A DNA stretch of 64,000 nucleotides from Arachnopeziza araneosa (lineage: Eukaryota; Ascomycota; Leotiomycetes; Helotiales; Arachnopezizaceae): contig QYAI01000007.1 of the NCBI GenBank assembly GCA_003988855.1, positions 372,001 to 436,000 on the forward strand, given 5' to 3'. Below are positions 43,444-54,795 of this stretch, piece after piece. Each line of letters starts with the position of its first letter. The first letter of the stretch is position 1. The notes under the pieces are model-generated. The model made no database searches. It saw nothing but the letters and a program-made list of their open reading frames with translations, and was not told the origin of the DNA. The position numbers and the translations under genes are program-made.

Positions 43444-44986
43444 ATGTCGATGTCTAGAGATACTCCGAACCCGTTGCGTCCCTATTATAGACCACCGTCC
43501 ATCGGAACCCCACAAGATATTCCAGGAAACACAAGTTCTGGAACCCACGGTTTAGGACCAAGAAATGGCAGCGCGGCATCCTACGCATCGTCCGCTCGAG
43601 ATATATTCATTGATATTGACTACACTGATTATCTTTCAGAGTCATCGCCTTCTGCATTAGAATCAGTCAAGCGCCAGATTGATGACTGGTTCTATAGGTA
43701 CATGAGCATTCTGCTTGCTCAGCCGTTTGATGTAGCAAAGACAGTGCTCCAGGTTCGAAGCCAAGAACTAGAAGAGGGAATATTACCAGTTGCAGAGGGA
43801 AACAGGTTGCGGCCATCGAATTACGGGGACTCAACGTATAGTGATGTATGAACTCTAAGTGTGTTAGATGAATGTTATAGCTAAATTCTGTTAGTACCTT
43901 TCAGATGAATCAGATCCAGACGAACCAACCTATTTCACCTCCTCAGCGCCATCTGCTACATCATACTCTCCCACTCGGCGAAGGCGACATGATAGTGGCC
44001 AATATTCGCCCCGACCAAAGCCATCAGGAGCTCCAACATATCAACTCTCCATAAAAAAATCAGACTCAATAATGGAAGTTATTTCACAAGAATGGACAAA
44101 AGAAGGAGCATGGGGAGTCTGGAAAGGATCAAATTCCACATTTGTATATGGAATTCTACTACAAACATTAGAGAGGTGGACTAGGGGCCTCATATCAGCC
44201 ATATTTAACGTGCCTAATACAGGGCTTGTTGCCAGCCTTGAATCAGCTGATTTGGCGGGATCACCATATCCTTGGTCCTCTCTGGGAGTAACGATTGCTG
44301 CTGCTGTCGCTGCTGGGGTTATCTTGGCACCGTTGGACCTCATCCGAACAAAGTATTTTGTCATTTTCATTTTCTTTCATTATCTGCTAACAGTTGATTT
44401 TAGGCTTATCTTAACACCCACAAACACAGCGAGACGTTCTCTAGCAAGCCAAGTACGGACTTTGAACTCATATCTTTGTGCTACTCCCCTTCTCATACCC
44501 ACCATACTTCACTCTCTCATTACGCCTGCGATATCACACTCAACACCGCTGCTCCTAAGGTCACATCTTGCAATTGATCCAGTTCTGACGCCAAGCTCGT
44601 ATCAAGTAGCCAGTTTTATGACGAGATCAGCGGAATTATTTTTGAAATTACCTTTAGAAACTGTGCTTAGAAGAGCCCAGATATCCGTGCTCCAGCAAGA
44701 AATAGTAGTTGCTCGTGAGTCCGGGACCTGGAAATCAGATCTTGAGACAGTTGTCAAAGTTGGAGATTATAGAGGGATATTTGGCACGATGTGGTGGATT
44801 GTACGAGAAGAGGGTGTAACGGAGACTCCGATGATCAAGGGGAAGAAGAGCAAGGAAAAGGCTAAGAAAGGTCAAGGGTTGCCAGGCCTTTGGAGAGGCT
44901 GGAAGGTTGGCATGTGGAGATTAGCTGGCGTGTGGCTCTCTAGAGCCTTAAACGGAGGGTCTAGCGGGAGCGCGGGCGAATTCTGA
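43444..44986 (+). CDS. UGO1: Mitochondrial fusion and transport protein (carrier-like)
   Basis: Three exons, 43444-43845, 43895-44352, 44404-44986; 480 aa. A modified mitochondrial-carrier protein of the outer membrane that links Fzo1 and Mgm1 during fusion in yeast. Visible: an N-terminal Pro/Ser region, SVKRQIDDWFYRYMSILLAQ with the carrier-like PFDVAKTVLQVRSQE, an acidic and Ser/Arg-rich loop, EWTKEGAWGVWKGSNSTFVY, the membrane stretch VTIAAAVAAGVILAPLDLIR (second carrier motif, PxDxxR) and a C-terminal repeat, LFLKLPLETVLRRAQ, PGLWRGWKVGMWR. Degenerate carrier motifs, an extended N-terminus and this length fit Ugo1 better than a normal carrier. Introns are 49 and 51 nt. Confidence 0.87.
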
Positions 44987-45425
44987 GTAAAGATGATACT
45001 AGGATGGGTTTTCCGGCGCAAGGTGAACTTTGGCATAGAGAACTACGAAGGCTAGGATGATACTCAGCTCTGTTTCATGACATGTTTACGGCCTCTTTAA
45101 GGGCACCATCTTGATAGGATAGCAGAGATCAATACCCATTACAGCTCTACATGGACCTGTTACTAGTGTTCAGACCCTTCGAGTGAGGATATATTGGAGT
45201 ACGTCTCACTTTCTAAGGAGAGCTCGCTTAAATAGGGGCAAGCGAGTATCTTGTGACTAAATGCATGAGGGTTCTTACAACGTTTAATCAAGGTTGAAAG
45301 CAAGGGATGAAGAATCAAAATTGAATATTATACTATCCTAGGTATTCTCGAGATGGGAAATGGTAAGGCTAATAAATGTGATTCTTGGTGCATCTAGACC
45401 GCTTTTAGAATCATTACGCCCAACC
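44987..45425. other. Intergenic between convergent genes
   Basis: 3' ends of UGO1 (plus) and RTT109 (minus). Nothing recognised. Confidence 0.5.
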
Positions 45426-47105
45426 TTAGACCTTAGGTTTCTTTCGTACCATGCCGACGGACAAGACATTGACCTGTTGAGATGGAGGCACAGGCTCTGG
45501 GCCTTTACGCTTCTTCCGTACCAAACCAATATTGAGTGTATTAACACCAGCAGCACCTGCTTCGAGTTGTGTTGGAGCGATTTTGATACCAGTTACCGGT
45601 TTCCCCCAAGCATCTTTCATGGTGCCCCAAACTTCAGACCGCACTTCGTTGGTCCATCGACTTGAACTTGAAGTCGCAAGTTCTATATTGGCGAAATCGA
45701 GACGGAGAAGCAATTCTGTAATACGTTTGTAGTCTGCTTCATCCACGACGATCTGACCTCTACCGTCAGGATTCCACATATAATAAGGGGTGTTTTCGGG
45801 TCTGTCAAATATGTAGTTCTTACTTCCGTTCTGATTTTCGGTCTTGATTCGAGGTTGCCGTGGGGTGATGAGCCCAGTCAATTTTTTCTTTTTGGATTTG
45901 CGGAGTCTGGCAGACCGAGCAGACTGTTTTGGGAGTGGAGAAACATCGCTATAGTCCGGTTTAAGCGGCGAGTTGCTTGGAATTGTTTGGCTAGAAGGAT
46001 TGAAAGAGGTTGCTGGTGTGACATTCTGAGAGAATGATTTGAAGCCTTCGGACCGAGGAGAAGGCCTATCTGAGGCCTGACTATCTGTACTAAGAAAATA
46101 GGTCCGGATGTCTCCAATCTCAGGCTCAGTGGGTTGCAGAAGACTTTGCGGCGAGAACACAATCCATATGAACCCTACCAGCCTTCCAGCAGAGCACTCT
46201 TGTCGGAAAGCCATCATTTCCCAGAACTCTGATAACGACCTTACGCTCTTCCAATGACCACTGAAGCTGGTGCTGCCTTTGGAAACCTCTTCATCCAGTT
46301 CGTCTAGAAATCTTGCTTTAGGGTCATCCGGAAAGTGCGGAATAAGACATCTTGGCGGTACTTCGGTGGAATATCTTGATATTTCCAATAAAGGGTGCCC
46401 TATGGTCCATAAAGAGCCTGGCGATATTTTCTTAGGCACATATGAGAGAGTTTCGTGAGAATCGATTCCTGGAATTGTAAGATATCCATCGACTGTACCC
46501 CATCCAGGTGTAATATTCTGTCGTGATTGTTCAATAATAGGATCCAGCACTCGACACCACCAACGAACTAAGCCCCGATCATCAAGCACATGCTTTCCAC
46601 CATATTCTACACTTCCTGGGAAAAGGTATTGATCCTGAGCTCTGGCGAAGAGAGAAATAACACTGCGGATATTTGGTCGTCGGTGGGTGTCAACAAGATG
46701 ATTTAAAAATGCGGAGGTAATGTCTCTAATTGGGGAAGGTGTTCCCTTTTTTAGGCGAAGCAAACTTAGATATCCTGTAGAGTCTGCTTTGGAGACGAAG
46801 AATGTTGAATTATATGCTGTAGAATAAATTAAGATCTCCACTGCATAAACCAGGACTTCGCTTTCCCGAGATGCAGCTTCATTGTTTGGGACATTTATAG
46901 AAGCGGCCAGGAAATGACTTTCGCAATATGTTCGATCAGGACGAGTCCCTGGTGGTGCTGAATACAGTGCGGTCGTTCGAGTTGGCGGGGTGGAAAGATG
47001 GTGGATCCTGAAGCTAACATTTATTGGAAGCGCAGCTGCGAGTTTAGAGAGTAAAGTATGGTTATCAATGGACGAATTGATAGGAGGGTTCGTATGAGCA
47101 TCCAT
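45426..47105 (-). CDS. RTT109: Histone H3 lysine-56 acetyltransferase
   Basis: Single exon, 559 aa. The KAT11 fold is recognisable: LAAALPINVSFRIHHLSTPP at the N-terminus, SHFLAASINVPNNEAASRES, LVYAVEILIYSTAYNSTFFV and KADSTGYLSLLR in the core, then GLVRWWCRVLDPII and LSEFWEMMAFRQECSAGRLV, which surround the acetyl-CoA site in the family. The C-terminus is basic with two related motifs (LNIGLVRKKRKG and LSVGMVRKKPKV), an internal repeat that may be a nuclear or histone-chaperone contact. Rtt109 with Vps75 or Asf1 acetylates new H3 at K56, K9 and K27 during replication and repair. Divergent from the mitochondrial ribosomal protein gene. Confidence 0.92.
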   Translation of the reverse strand: MDAHTNPPINSSIDNHTLLSKLAAALPINVSFRIHHLSTPPTRTTALYSAPPGTRPDRTYCESHFLAASINVPNNEAASRESEVLVYAVEILIYSTAYNSTFFVSKADSTGYLSLLRLKKGTPSPIRDITSAFLNHLVDTHRRPNIRSVISLFARAQDQYLFPGSVEYGGKHVLDDRGLVRWWCRVLDPIIEQSRQNITPGWGTVDGYLTIPGIDSHETLSYVPKKISPGSLWTIGHPLLEISRYSTEVPPRCLIPHFPDDPKARFLDELDEEVSKGSTSFSGHWKSVRSLSEFWEMMAFRQECSAGRLVGFIWIVFSPQSLLQPTEPEIGDIRTYFLSTDSQASDRPSPRSEGFKSFSQNVTPATSFNPSSQTIPSNSPLKPDYSDVSPLPKQSARSARLRKSKKKKLTGLITPRQPRIKTENQNGSKNYIFDRPENTPYYMWNPDGRGQIVVDEADYKRITELLLRLDFANIELATSSSSRWTNEVRSEVWGTMKDAWGKPVTGIKIAPTQLEAGAAGVNTLNIGLVRKKRKGPEPVPPSQQVNVLSVGMVRKKPKV

Positions 47106-47341
47106 GATCAGAGGGAAACCAAAAAAATCAGCTCATGTTGAAAATGTTTGATATTGCGTAGTTAGGTGAAGTCCGGGCAGCGAACGCGAGACAAGGGAAG
47201 ACGTGACGGGATCCACTGTGTGTTCGAAAGAGGCTAGCCCTCCCGTCCGCAGTTACTGTAAATTTTAGGGAATGAGCACCTGCTCCTCAAGTTTACTTAC
47301 CAACACCTATTGAACATAAATTCGAACACAAACGGTTTTCA

Positions 47342-48216
47342 ATGGCGTCAAAGGCGGCGGTGCGACCTTTCCAGGCCATAATCAAAAGATCGAAGCCTGT
47401 ATGCGAGTTCGCCAGCTCGAAACCTGCAGCAGCTCCGGTCAGACGAATATCCTCGACAACCCTCAGAGCAGATGCGCAATATGATGAGAGCGGAGGGCCA
47501 CGGCCACGATGGGCATACACCCCCCAACAGATGATAGCCCCTTATAAAATCCGATTGAGAGATCTAGACAAGTGGGAATGCAACAATGATCCCATACGAT
47601 TAGATCGATTTTACATCAAGTTCCTAGGAGTAGGAGGTGATCAACTGCTGAATGATGAAGTTAAATGGCTTGCTATTACACACAAGAGTTTTGATCAAGG
47701 GAGGAGAGGGTTCAACGACCGGTTGGCGTTTCTAGGTATGTCCCTAGTCTAGCTGTAGTTATAATATACTTAGAAACATCGGCAGGCCGGCGGATTCTGA
47801 ATCTTCAAGCGAATCTGGCGCTGGTAAACTCTGCCAAAGTTACGACACCTCGAATCTCAGTAGAGGATGCCGAAGGGCGCATCCCATTTACACACCCTGC
47901 TCTGGATGGATTACCAAATCTTTCGAACATGCCAATTACAGAAATCTTAACAAAACAGCGACTAGCTGCATTGGCGACCCAGCTTGGCATGCGAGATGTT
48001 ATCAGATGGAAACCAAGACTTGTACGGCCATAGATCATCGCAAATCATTATGATGCTGACTCTTCTTAGATTAAAAATCTTGATGCATCTGGTATTGATG
48101 TTGTGCTGAATACTACTCTATATGCTATTATAGGAGCCTTGGCGTTACAGAAGGGCGGCGCTGTTGCTGCGGAGGTTGCACGGGAAAAGGTTCTGAAGTC
48201 GCTGGGAATATCTTAG
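47342..48216 (+). CDS. MRPL15: Mitochondrial large-subunit ribosomal protein, RNase III fold (MRPL15/mL57 type)
   Basis: Three exons, 47342-47735, 47786-48021, 48070-48216; 258 aa. There is a basic N-terminal presequence (MASKAAVRPFQAIIKRSK). The body is a degenerate RNase III domain: DEVKWLAITHKSFDQGRRGF followed by NDRLAFLGRRILNLQANLAL, the position of the RNase III signature but without the full acidic catalytic set. The last part (IDVVLNTTLYAIIGALALQKGG) completes the fold. In yeast Mrpl15 forms a heterodimer with Mrpl3 in the mitoribosome and is not a nuclease. Introns are 50 and 48 nt. Shares 236 bp of promoter with RTT109. Confidence 0.87.
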
Positions 48217-48260
48217 TTTTGGAATGTTGAGAAGCTTGGAGTACTGTACGATATGTAGGA

Positions 48261-48794
48261 TCATTCCCAGTCCGGATGAAAGACTTTATTCTCGGCATAC
48301 AGCATATTGAAAGCGTTAGGCTGCGGAAGCAGAGTATCATAATCTGCATGTCTTATAACAAGAGCCACTGAATCAAGAAGCCGAAGTTTAACATATAGCA
48401 AAGCTCCGGCCTCGAACAATTTATAAAACATAGTTTCCGAGTAAAGGTCACCGTTAAAACGTTCACTTATTTTTGATACCAGTGCGGCTTTATTCTGACT
48501 ACCTACAAGGTCTGTTCTCACGAAGGAGCTTATGCTTGCAATCCTGCAGCTGCCGAATTGCCATTCCATGCCAACATTTAGGCAATCTATAGGGTCTAAA
48601 ACATCGCCCAAACCCAACTCCATAATCGACCACATTGGACTTGTGCGCAACCGAACTCCAAACAGATGCCATAGCCTCCAAATGCTCTGCAGCCCACGCT
48701 ACGTAAGTAATAAATGACCGAGCAGAAAATGTGTATATCCTGTAATAACACCTACGCCATTGATGCTTGTATGTCTAAAAATGTTACCGCCCAT
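48261..48794 (-). CDS. Tentative unknown ORF overlapping the GID7 3' end
   Basis: An open frame from 48698 to 48261 (146 codons) lies downstream of GID7 on the same strand. With a 57-nt intron (48699-48755, GTAGGT donor, ACGTAG acceptor) it joins an ATG at 48794 and would give 158 aa (MGGNIFRHTSINGRGLQ ... ENKVFHPDWE). Against it: the ATG lies inside the last codons of GID7 (which ends at 48784), overlap of coding regions on one strand is unusual in fungi, a second frame is also open for 60 codons over part of it, and no family is recognised. It may be the 3' trailer of GID7 or a decayed gene. Confidence 0.3.
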
Positions 48795-51275
48795 TGGTTG
48801 ACTGGCGCTGTAAGCCACTGGAATTCTGGGATGTCCGCTTTGGGAGAGACTCCATATTTGCCCATCTACTCAATTTAGCATTTGCAGCAGTTGAGTTGGG
48901 ATCGACTTACATTAATACTTTGCTATCGTCACCAGCAGAGGCGAACATAGACGGGTTACTGGGACTCCATGCTACAGAGTTACAGCCCTTCTTGTGACCT
49001 TCAAGTTTCTTAATCAGCTGACCAGTTTCTTTATGCCAAATATAAACGAAGCCATCTAATCAATCATTAGCACAATATTAAACCTGGATGCTACTCTGCT
49101 TACCTTCACTGCCAATAACCACAAAGCTCTCATTGGCCCCTCCGTAGGCTGCTCTGATAATCCAATGCCCTCCTTTGTCAGGAGACCGAAAATTTCGGAC
49201 AATTTCTTGAGTGTCTAAATCTAACATCCTTGCTTCGCCATCCAGTTTATTGACCAGGAGATATCGAGAATTTTGACTTATGCTAATGGAACCCATTTTG
49301 ATTTGCATGTCTAATTCGTACTCCGGTTCCCGAGTCACAAAATTGTAGACGAAGATTCGAGTTTCATTTTCCATGGCGACAAGGTAGTGGCCATTTGGCG
49401 AGACTGCTAGATCCTGTATTCGATGGCTCCGACCCCAGTCATAGACGAGCTCACCATTCAGATTCCACTGGCACAGATTTCGCTCTTTGTCGAGGCACCC
49501 AGTTACAAATGTTTGTCCGTCTGGGGCCCATACACAACTACTTACAGGCTCTCCGAAGCGTGTAAGCTTACGTTTTGGAACACCCGTCTAAGAAAATCAG
49601 TTCTAGTAATTCGGTAGATCTGGGGTTACATACAATGGAATTCCACAAAGTTGCATACTTGTCACGAGAACACGTAACAATCAGGGAGTCATCAGGACTC
49701 CACGCAAATGAGCAGATCCCTCCATCTGGACCAGATAAGGTTTGCAAGACATCAAAAGATCCTACTTCATAAATGAGACACGTCCCATCTTCCCCACAAG
49801 TTGCTAGTCGTGTCCCATCGTTAGAAAACTTAAGTTGCCAGACTTCTCCCGTATGTTTATCAAGCTCGACCACTACTTGTGTAGGGAATTCATTCCTGTC
49901 GCAGGTATGATCCTGATATAGTGATGGTGAGGAGGCCGTATGGTGATAGAGACAACTTGAAATTTGATTCTTCTTGACTTGCAGAAGGAGTGTTGCTAAA
50001 CGGTGTTCAGGCAACATTACTGATGGAGAGATACATCCTTGATTTGGTTAGTTAGACACGTGAGGCAGAGAGGAAAACTCACTTGACAGTTCTGAGAGTA
50101 AATAGTGACGTGAATTGCCCTCAGCTCCGTCCCACTCGGCTTTTGCCCTCAGGTCATCGGTTGATTGGCACATCAAGAGGCTGCTCAGATATCAGACTAG
50201 CTGCCTGGTGAAGGGGAGAGGGTCTTTCTTACCTTGAAAGAAAGTGGAGTTTGCTGGTATCTTGATATAATGGTGTGAGTTCCAACCGTAACACCATTAG
50301 AGCCCCACTCGTGTCTCGGCGTTCCAGAAGTTCCAGATATTTTTGCTGTCGTAACCAAAATCGCATGACATTCCGGTCCACACCATCTTGCAGTACCAGA
50401 CCGTGGGAGAGAGAATTATTCCCGCGCCCAGTAGCCCCACCAAACAAAATATCTTCTGCTAGGCTCCAGTCGCCTTGAAGAACAGCATGCCTGAACTCAG
50501 CTACATTTGGGCTTTCAAGCTCATAGCCGCTTTCTTGACTTAAATTTGAGGCAGCATCATTATATCCCAGGTCTGTTAATGCCTGTATCAGGATTCTTGT
50601 AACTTCTTCTCGGTCATGTCCAAAATATGACTGTCGTTGCTTCCCACTTGACGTCGCGTGCCCGTTGCTGTTTGTCGACCCATTCATAGCTACTGAAGAA
50701 CGCCGGGTCCCATTTGCTGAGTTCGACAGTGCTGTTTTGTGCAGAGGAGAGGCTCCGGATCCATTGGGGTATGGTCGCGAGGTACCATTTGAGTTGCTAC
50801 CCTCCCCCTCTAATCTCATCCTAGAGCCCTGGCGTCGTCGTTTTATGCGACGATTGTTTGTAGCTGCTGGGGCCCTCACCGAGTCCTGCAGACCCTCGTG
50901 GATGATGTCCTGCTCTTCAAAGTCCTCTGAAGAATCTCGACTTCTGCGACCGAGGACTTGCGAGGGTGCTGGTTCGAATAGGCCTTGGCTTGGTTGCGAA
51001 ATACGTGGCTCAGAGGTACTATAACTGCTACTTTGTCCTCCTTCTTCTGGTTCTAGGGGGTTGGGGGATGGGGCTGAGAGGACTGTGCTGGAAGATGAAG
51101 AAGGGAGGTTCGAAGTGGATGGGTCGTCGGGGATGAATGGGGATGATGCAGAAGGGTGTTCGTCAGCCAGGACGGCTTTTGCGGGAGTGCCGCGCGGTGA
51201 TGATGCTGGAGACAGGATATCTGCAGCTTGGCTCGCCAGATATTGTCTTTTTGTTTGTCGTTTGTTTGTTGTTTA
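48784..51275 (-). CDS. GID7: LisH-CTLH-WD40 protein, GID ubiquitin-ligase subunit (WDR26/Gid7)
   Basis: Exons from the C-terminal end: 48868-48784, 49055-48911, 49587-49104, 50037-49634, 50180-50083, and a 5' exon ending at 50233. After a Ser/Pro-rich, disordered N-terminus and a basic patch (NNRRIKRRRQGSR) come LisH (EEVTRILIQALTDLGYNDAA), CTLH (NVAEFRHAVLQGDWSLAEDI) and a WD40 propeller (GEVWQLKFSNDGTRLATCGE, ICSFAWSPDDSLIVTCSRD, YATLW, SVAWSPSNPSMFASAGDD). Gid7 builds the GID/CTLH ligase that degrades gluconeogenic enzymes after glucose return. The open frame extends upstream to about 51275 without an ATG, so a 5' exon with the start is missing from this model; the first in-frame ATG is at 50819. 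The last acceptor is a tandem GAGTAG. Confidence 0.85.
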
Positions 51276-52259
51276 GTCGTGGAGGCCCGAGGGAGAAGAT
51301 GGTCGAGTAGATTTACCCGATCCAAGCTCGGGGGGATGCTCTAGTTCTTAATGCGGAGAACGGGCAGAAAGTCGGAGGTCAGTCAAGGCTGTATAGTATA
51401 GTGGAGCGTCAAATGATCGAGTAAACAGGACCATTCTTGCTCTGCATGCAAAGGTCCTAGTTTGTGAAAGTGGTGAGGTTGGAGAAGGTTGGAGGGAGTT
51501 GTCGTGAGTAGGTGAGTGCAGGCCCGAGGTCACTCTGCTACCACTACGACGACACGACCTGACTTTGATTCGATCCGATTCACGAACGGCCCGTGCGAGC
51601 TTAGGTAAGGAAGGAAACGAAGACCGGCCGCATATGATCTGGAAACACGATGCAAGTCCACCGTGTTAGAGTCTGGATTGCGACGTGGAAATAATACCTG
51701 TCCCCAGGCACGACGAGTAAGAACTTTCGATGTCCGCATCTGTATTGTTGTTCGTCTCAACTCAACGTAGGGATGGATGGATTGTTGGTTGTGGCTTGTT
51801 GGTGGGGGGGTTTTCCCTTTATCATTCACTATCGCCCGCCCACACACTGTAGCCCCAGCCCAGCCCTTCCTTTCCACTGAGCTCCCTCGCTTACGCCAAA
51901 GCTCTCCCAGATCTTCCACCCCAGCTGCTTGGTATCCTGCCTACCTACCTGCCTACCCACCACCCCCCCTTACGCAAGCTGCCTCGGAAGCTCGTCAATT
52001 CATACGCACTTGAAGGTTGATGAACATTGGCCTTCGACCTCGTTTGAAAGCTCGACCGTCTCTGTACGATCTTATCCACAATCGCAACATTGAGAGCTTG
52101 TCTCGCCCGTCAACGCCTAGCTTCTCTAACCATCTACTACCAGATTTACCTCCTCTGCCACTAAATCTACCTCCTCTGCCACCATCTCCGAGTGCACACC
52201 GACCTCCCTCACCTCATCGCAACCCTAGAGTACCCCAGCGAGGGATAGAAGCTGCCAAG
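51276..52259. promoter_or_regulatory. Divergent region between GID7 and VMA1, pyrimidine-rich leader
   Basis: 984 bp. It contains the missing 5' exon of GID7 and the VMA1 promoter and leader. The VMA1 side (51900-52250) is strongly C/T-rich on the plus strand (CTGCCTACC runs, polyC), usual for transcription start regions of highly expressed fungal genes. Open frames such as 51777-52013 and the extension of VMA1 upstream of 52260 lack family support. Confidence 0.5.
52147..52182. repeat. 21-bp direct repeat in the VMA1 leader
   Basis: TACCTCCTCTGCCAC occurs at 52147-52161 and again at 52168-52182 within a C/T-rich leader, giving a period of 21 bp. It lies in the expected 5' untranslated region. 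Confidence 0.75.
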
Positions 52260-54337
52260 ATGCCACCCAAAAATGCCCCGGTGAAGGACGCCGATGGAGA
52301 GGACCAATATGGTATGTGGGTTCGGAAGACTCAAGAGTGTATGAGCTAACACAAGCTGTGCAGGGTCCATTTATTCCGTTTCTGGGTGCGAGACTCCCTG
52401 ATTGCTATGAATCTTACACTAATACCTTCAAGTCCTGTCGTGGTAGCCGAAAACATGATTGGTGTTGCCATGTACGAATTGGTAGGTTCTGTATCTGCTC
52501 TCCTGCCTCCATTGTCTAAGTACTTTCCTAGGTCCGGGTTGGACATGACAGTCTTGTTGGCGAGGTCATCCGTATCGAGGCAGACCGAGCTACTATTCAG
52601 GTCTACGAAGAAACTGGTACCAGCCCCGAATTTGACTCAAGGTTATGATGACTGACTCTGCTTTGAAGCTGGTGTAACTGTTGGAGACCCCGTCATCCGC
52701 ACAGGAAAGCCATTGTCAGTGGAACTTGGCCCTGGATTAATGGAAACTATTTATGATGGTATTCAACGGCCACTGAAAGCGATCGCAAAAACATCGAATA
52801 GTATCTACATTCCCCGCGGTATTGCTGCACCAGCTTTGGACAGAGAAAAGAGTTGGGACTTCAAGCCTACGATGAAGGTTGGAGATCACATCACCGGTGG
52901 AGACATCTGGGGCAGCGTCTGGGAGAATTCGCTTTTGAGTGACCATAAGATCTTGTTGCCGCCGAGAGCTCGTGGTACCATCACTCGAATTGCAGAGAAG
53001 GGAAGTTACAAGGTTGATGAAAAAATTCTGGAGGTTGAATTTGACGGAAAGAAGACTGAGTATAGCATGATGCACACTTGGCCAGTCCGTGTGCCCCGTC
53101 CAACCACAGAGAAGCTTGCAGCAAACAAGCCTTTTATTGTCGGACAGCGTGTCCTAGATGCTCTTTTCCCTAGCGTTCAGGGAGGTACTGTTGCAATCCC
53201 CGGTGCCTTCGGCTGTGGCAAGACTGTCATTTCTCAATCGGTCTCCAAGTTTTCGAACAGCGACATCATTATCTACGTCGGGTGCGGAGAGCGTGGAAAT
53301 GAGATGGCTGAAGTCTTGATGGACTTCCCAGAATTGTCCATTGAAGTGAATGGGCGAAAGGAACCTATCATGAAGCGTACTACCCTCATCGCCAATACCT
53401 CAAACATGCCTGTGGCTGCTCGAGAAGCTTCCATCTACACAGGCATTACGGTGGCTGAATATTTTCGCGACATGGGCAAGGACGTGGCTATGATGGCTGA
53501 TTCGTCGTCTCGATGGGCTGAAGCTCTTCGTGAAATCTCAGGTCGTCTAGGAGAAATGCCGGCTGATCAAGGTTTCCCGGCTTACTTGGGTGCGAAGCTT
53601 GCCAGCTTCTACGAACGTGCTGGAAAAGTCCAAACTCTTGGCAGTCCCGACCGTGAAGGTAGCGTCAGCATCGTTGGTGCTGTCAGTCCTCCTGGCGGTG
53701 ATTTCTCGGACCCAGTCACCAGTAGTACTCTGGGTATTGTACAGGTCTTCTGGGGTCTCGATAAGAAGCTCGCCCAACGTAAACATTTCCCCTCGATCAA
53801 CACTTCTGTTAGTTACAGCAAATATACCACTGTCTTGGACAAGTATTACGAGAAGGACTTTCCCGAATTTCCACGGCTACGTGACCGTATCAAGCAGCTC
53901 TTGTCCGATTCCGAAGAGTTGGATCAAGTTGTGCAGCTCGTTGGAAAGTCTGCTCTGTCTGACCCTGACAAGATTACCCTAGACGTCGCGCAATTGATCA
54001 AGGAGGACTTCCTGCAACAGAACGGCTACAGTGACTACGATCAATTCTGCCCAATCTGGAAGACGGAGTGGATGATGAAGGCTATGATGGGTTTCCACGA
54101 CGAGGCCCAGAAGGCTGTTGCACAAGGCGCAAACTGGAACAAGGTCCGAGAAGCTACCAGCGAACTTCAATCACAGCTCCGAAGTATGAAGTTTGAGGTT
54201 CCTAGCGAAGGAGAGGAGAAGATTGTAAAGAAGGTATGTCATACGAGTCCCTAAATTCTAACATATCTAACGAGTTTCAGTACGAGACTTTGGTGCAAGC
54301 AATGACCGACAAGTTTGCTTCCGTCACGGATGAGTAA
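52260..54337 (+). CDS. VMA1: V-type proton ATPase catalytic subunit A
   Basis: Six exons: 52260-52311, 52364-52385, 52433-52481, 52532-52616, 52669-54233, 54281-54337; 609 aa. It catalyses ATP hydrolysis in the V1 sector that acidifies vacuoles and Golgi. Exons 1-4 encode MPPKNAPVKDADGEDQYGSI, SVSGPVVVAENMIGVAMYEL and VRVGHDSLVGEVIRIEADRA. The P-loop GAFGCGKT is at about residue 246, with CGERGNEMAEVL, MMADSSSRWAEALREISGRL and PPGGDFSDPV downstream. Unlike Saccharomyces VMA1 there is no intein: the P-loop reads straight on to VISQSVSKFSN. Introns are 47-52 nt, four of them clustered in the first 400 bp. The ATG at 52260 was chosen because homologues start there. Confidence 0.97.
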
Positions 54338-54795
54338 GCGAGAATTAGAACTAGGAAGTCATCCATAGGTGTTGATCATGATTGCATTGTTTGCTGGACT
54401 TGTGGATGAGTATTGTCCATTCATGGGGATAGACACGCGAATGTAGATATATTTTCCGTGCATGTTCTTATCTTGAAGACATGATTATCATAATATCAAT
54501 CCTAAATCGAGGCGGTCAAAACTCGTCTTCGCCGAAGCGTCGGGAAATCGTAAAGTCGAAGCTCAAATCCTACAATCTTTACTCTACTAAAGTCGATAAA
54601 ATTCTAGACAATGAAAGATAAGTATCTAAGAGCTCCGCATTTTAAGTTTCAAGTGCTTGTTGAAGACGAGTATTGATATTTTGCGGTTTTGGTTTTTTCG
54701 TTCGTCGAAGACGAATTTTACCCGCCTCGAATTAGCTTGGTCATTCTGAAGAAATTTTACTTAATCTCGCAGGGACATTGACTACATTTATGCTT
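54338..54795. other. Intergenic between convergent genes
   Basis: 3' ends of VMA1 (plus) and the ribokinase gene (minus). Nothing recognised. Confidence 0.5.

Noticed and set aside
52260..54337. Intein in VMA1
   Set aside because: The sequence after GAFGCGKT continues directly as in ordinary V-ATPase A subunits; the protein has the normal 609 residues.
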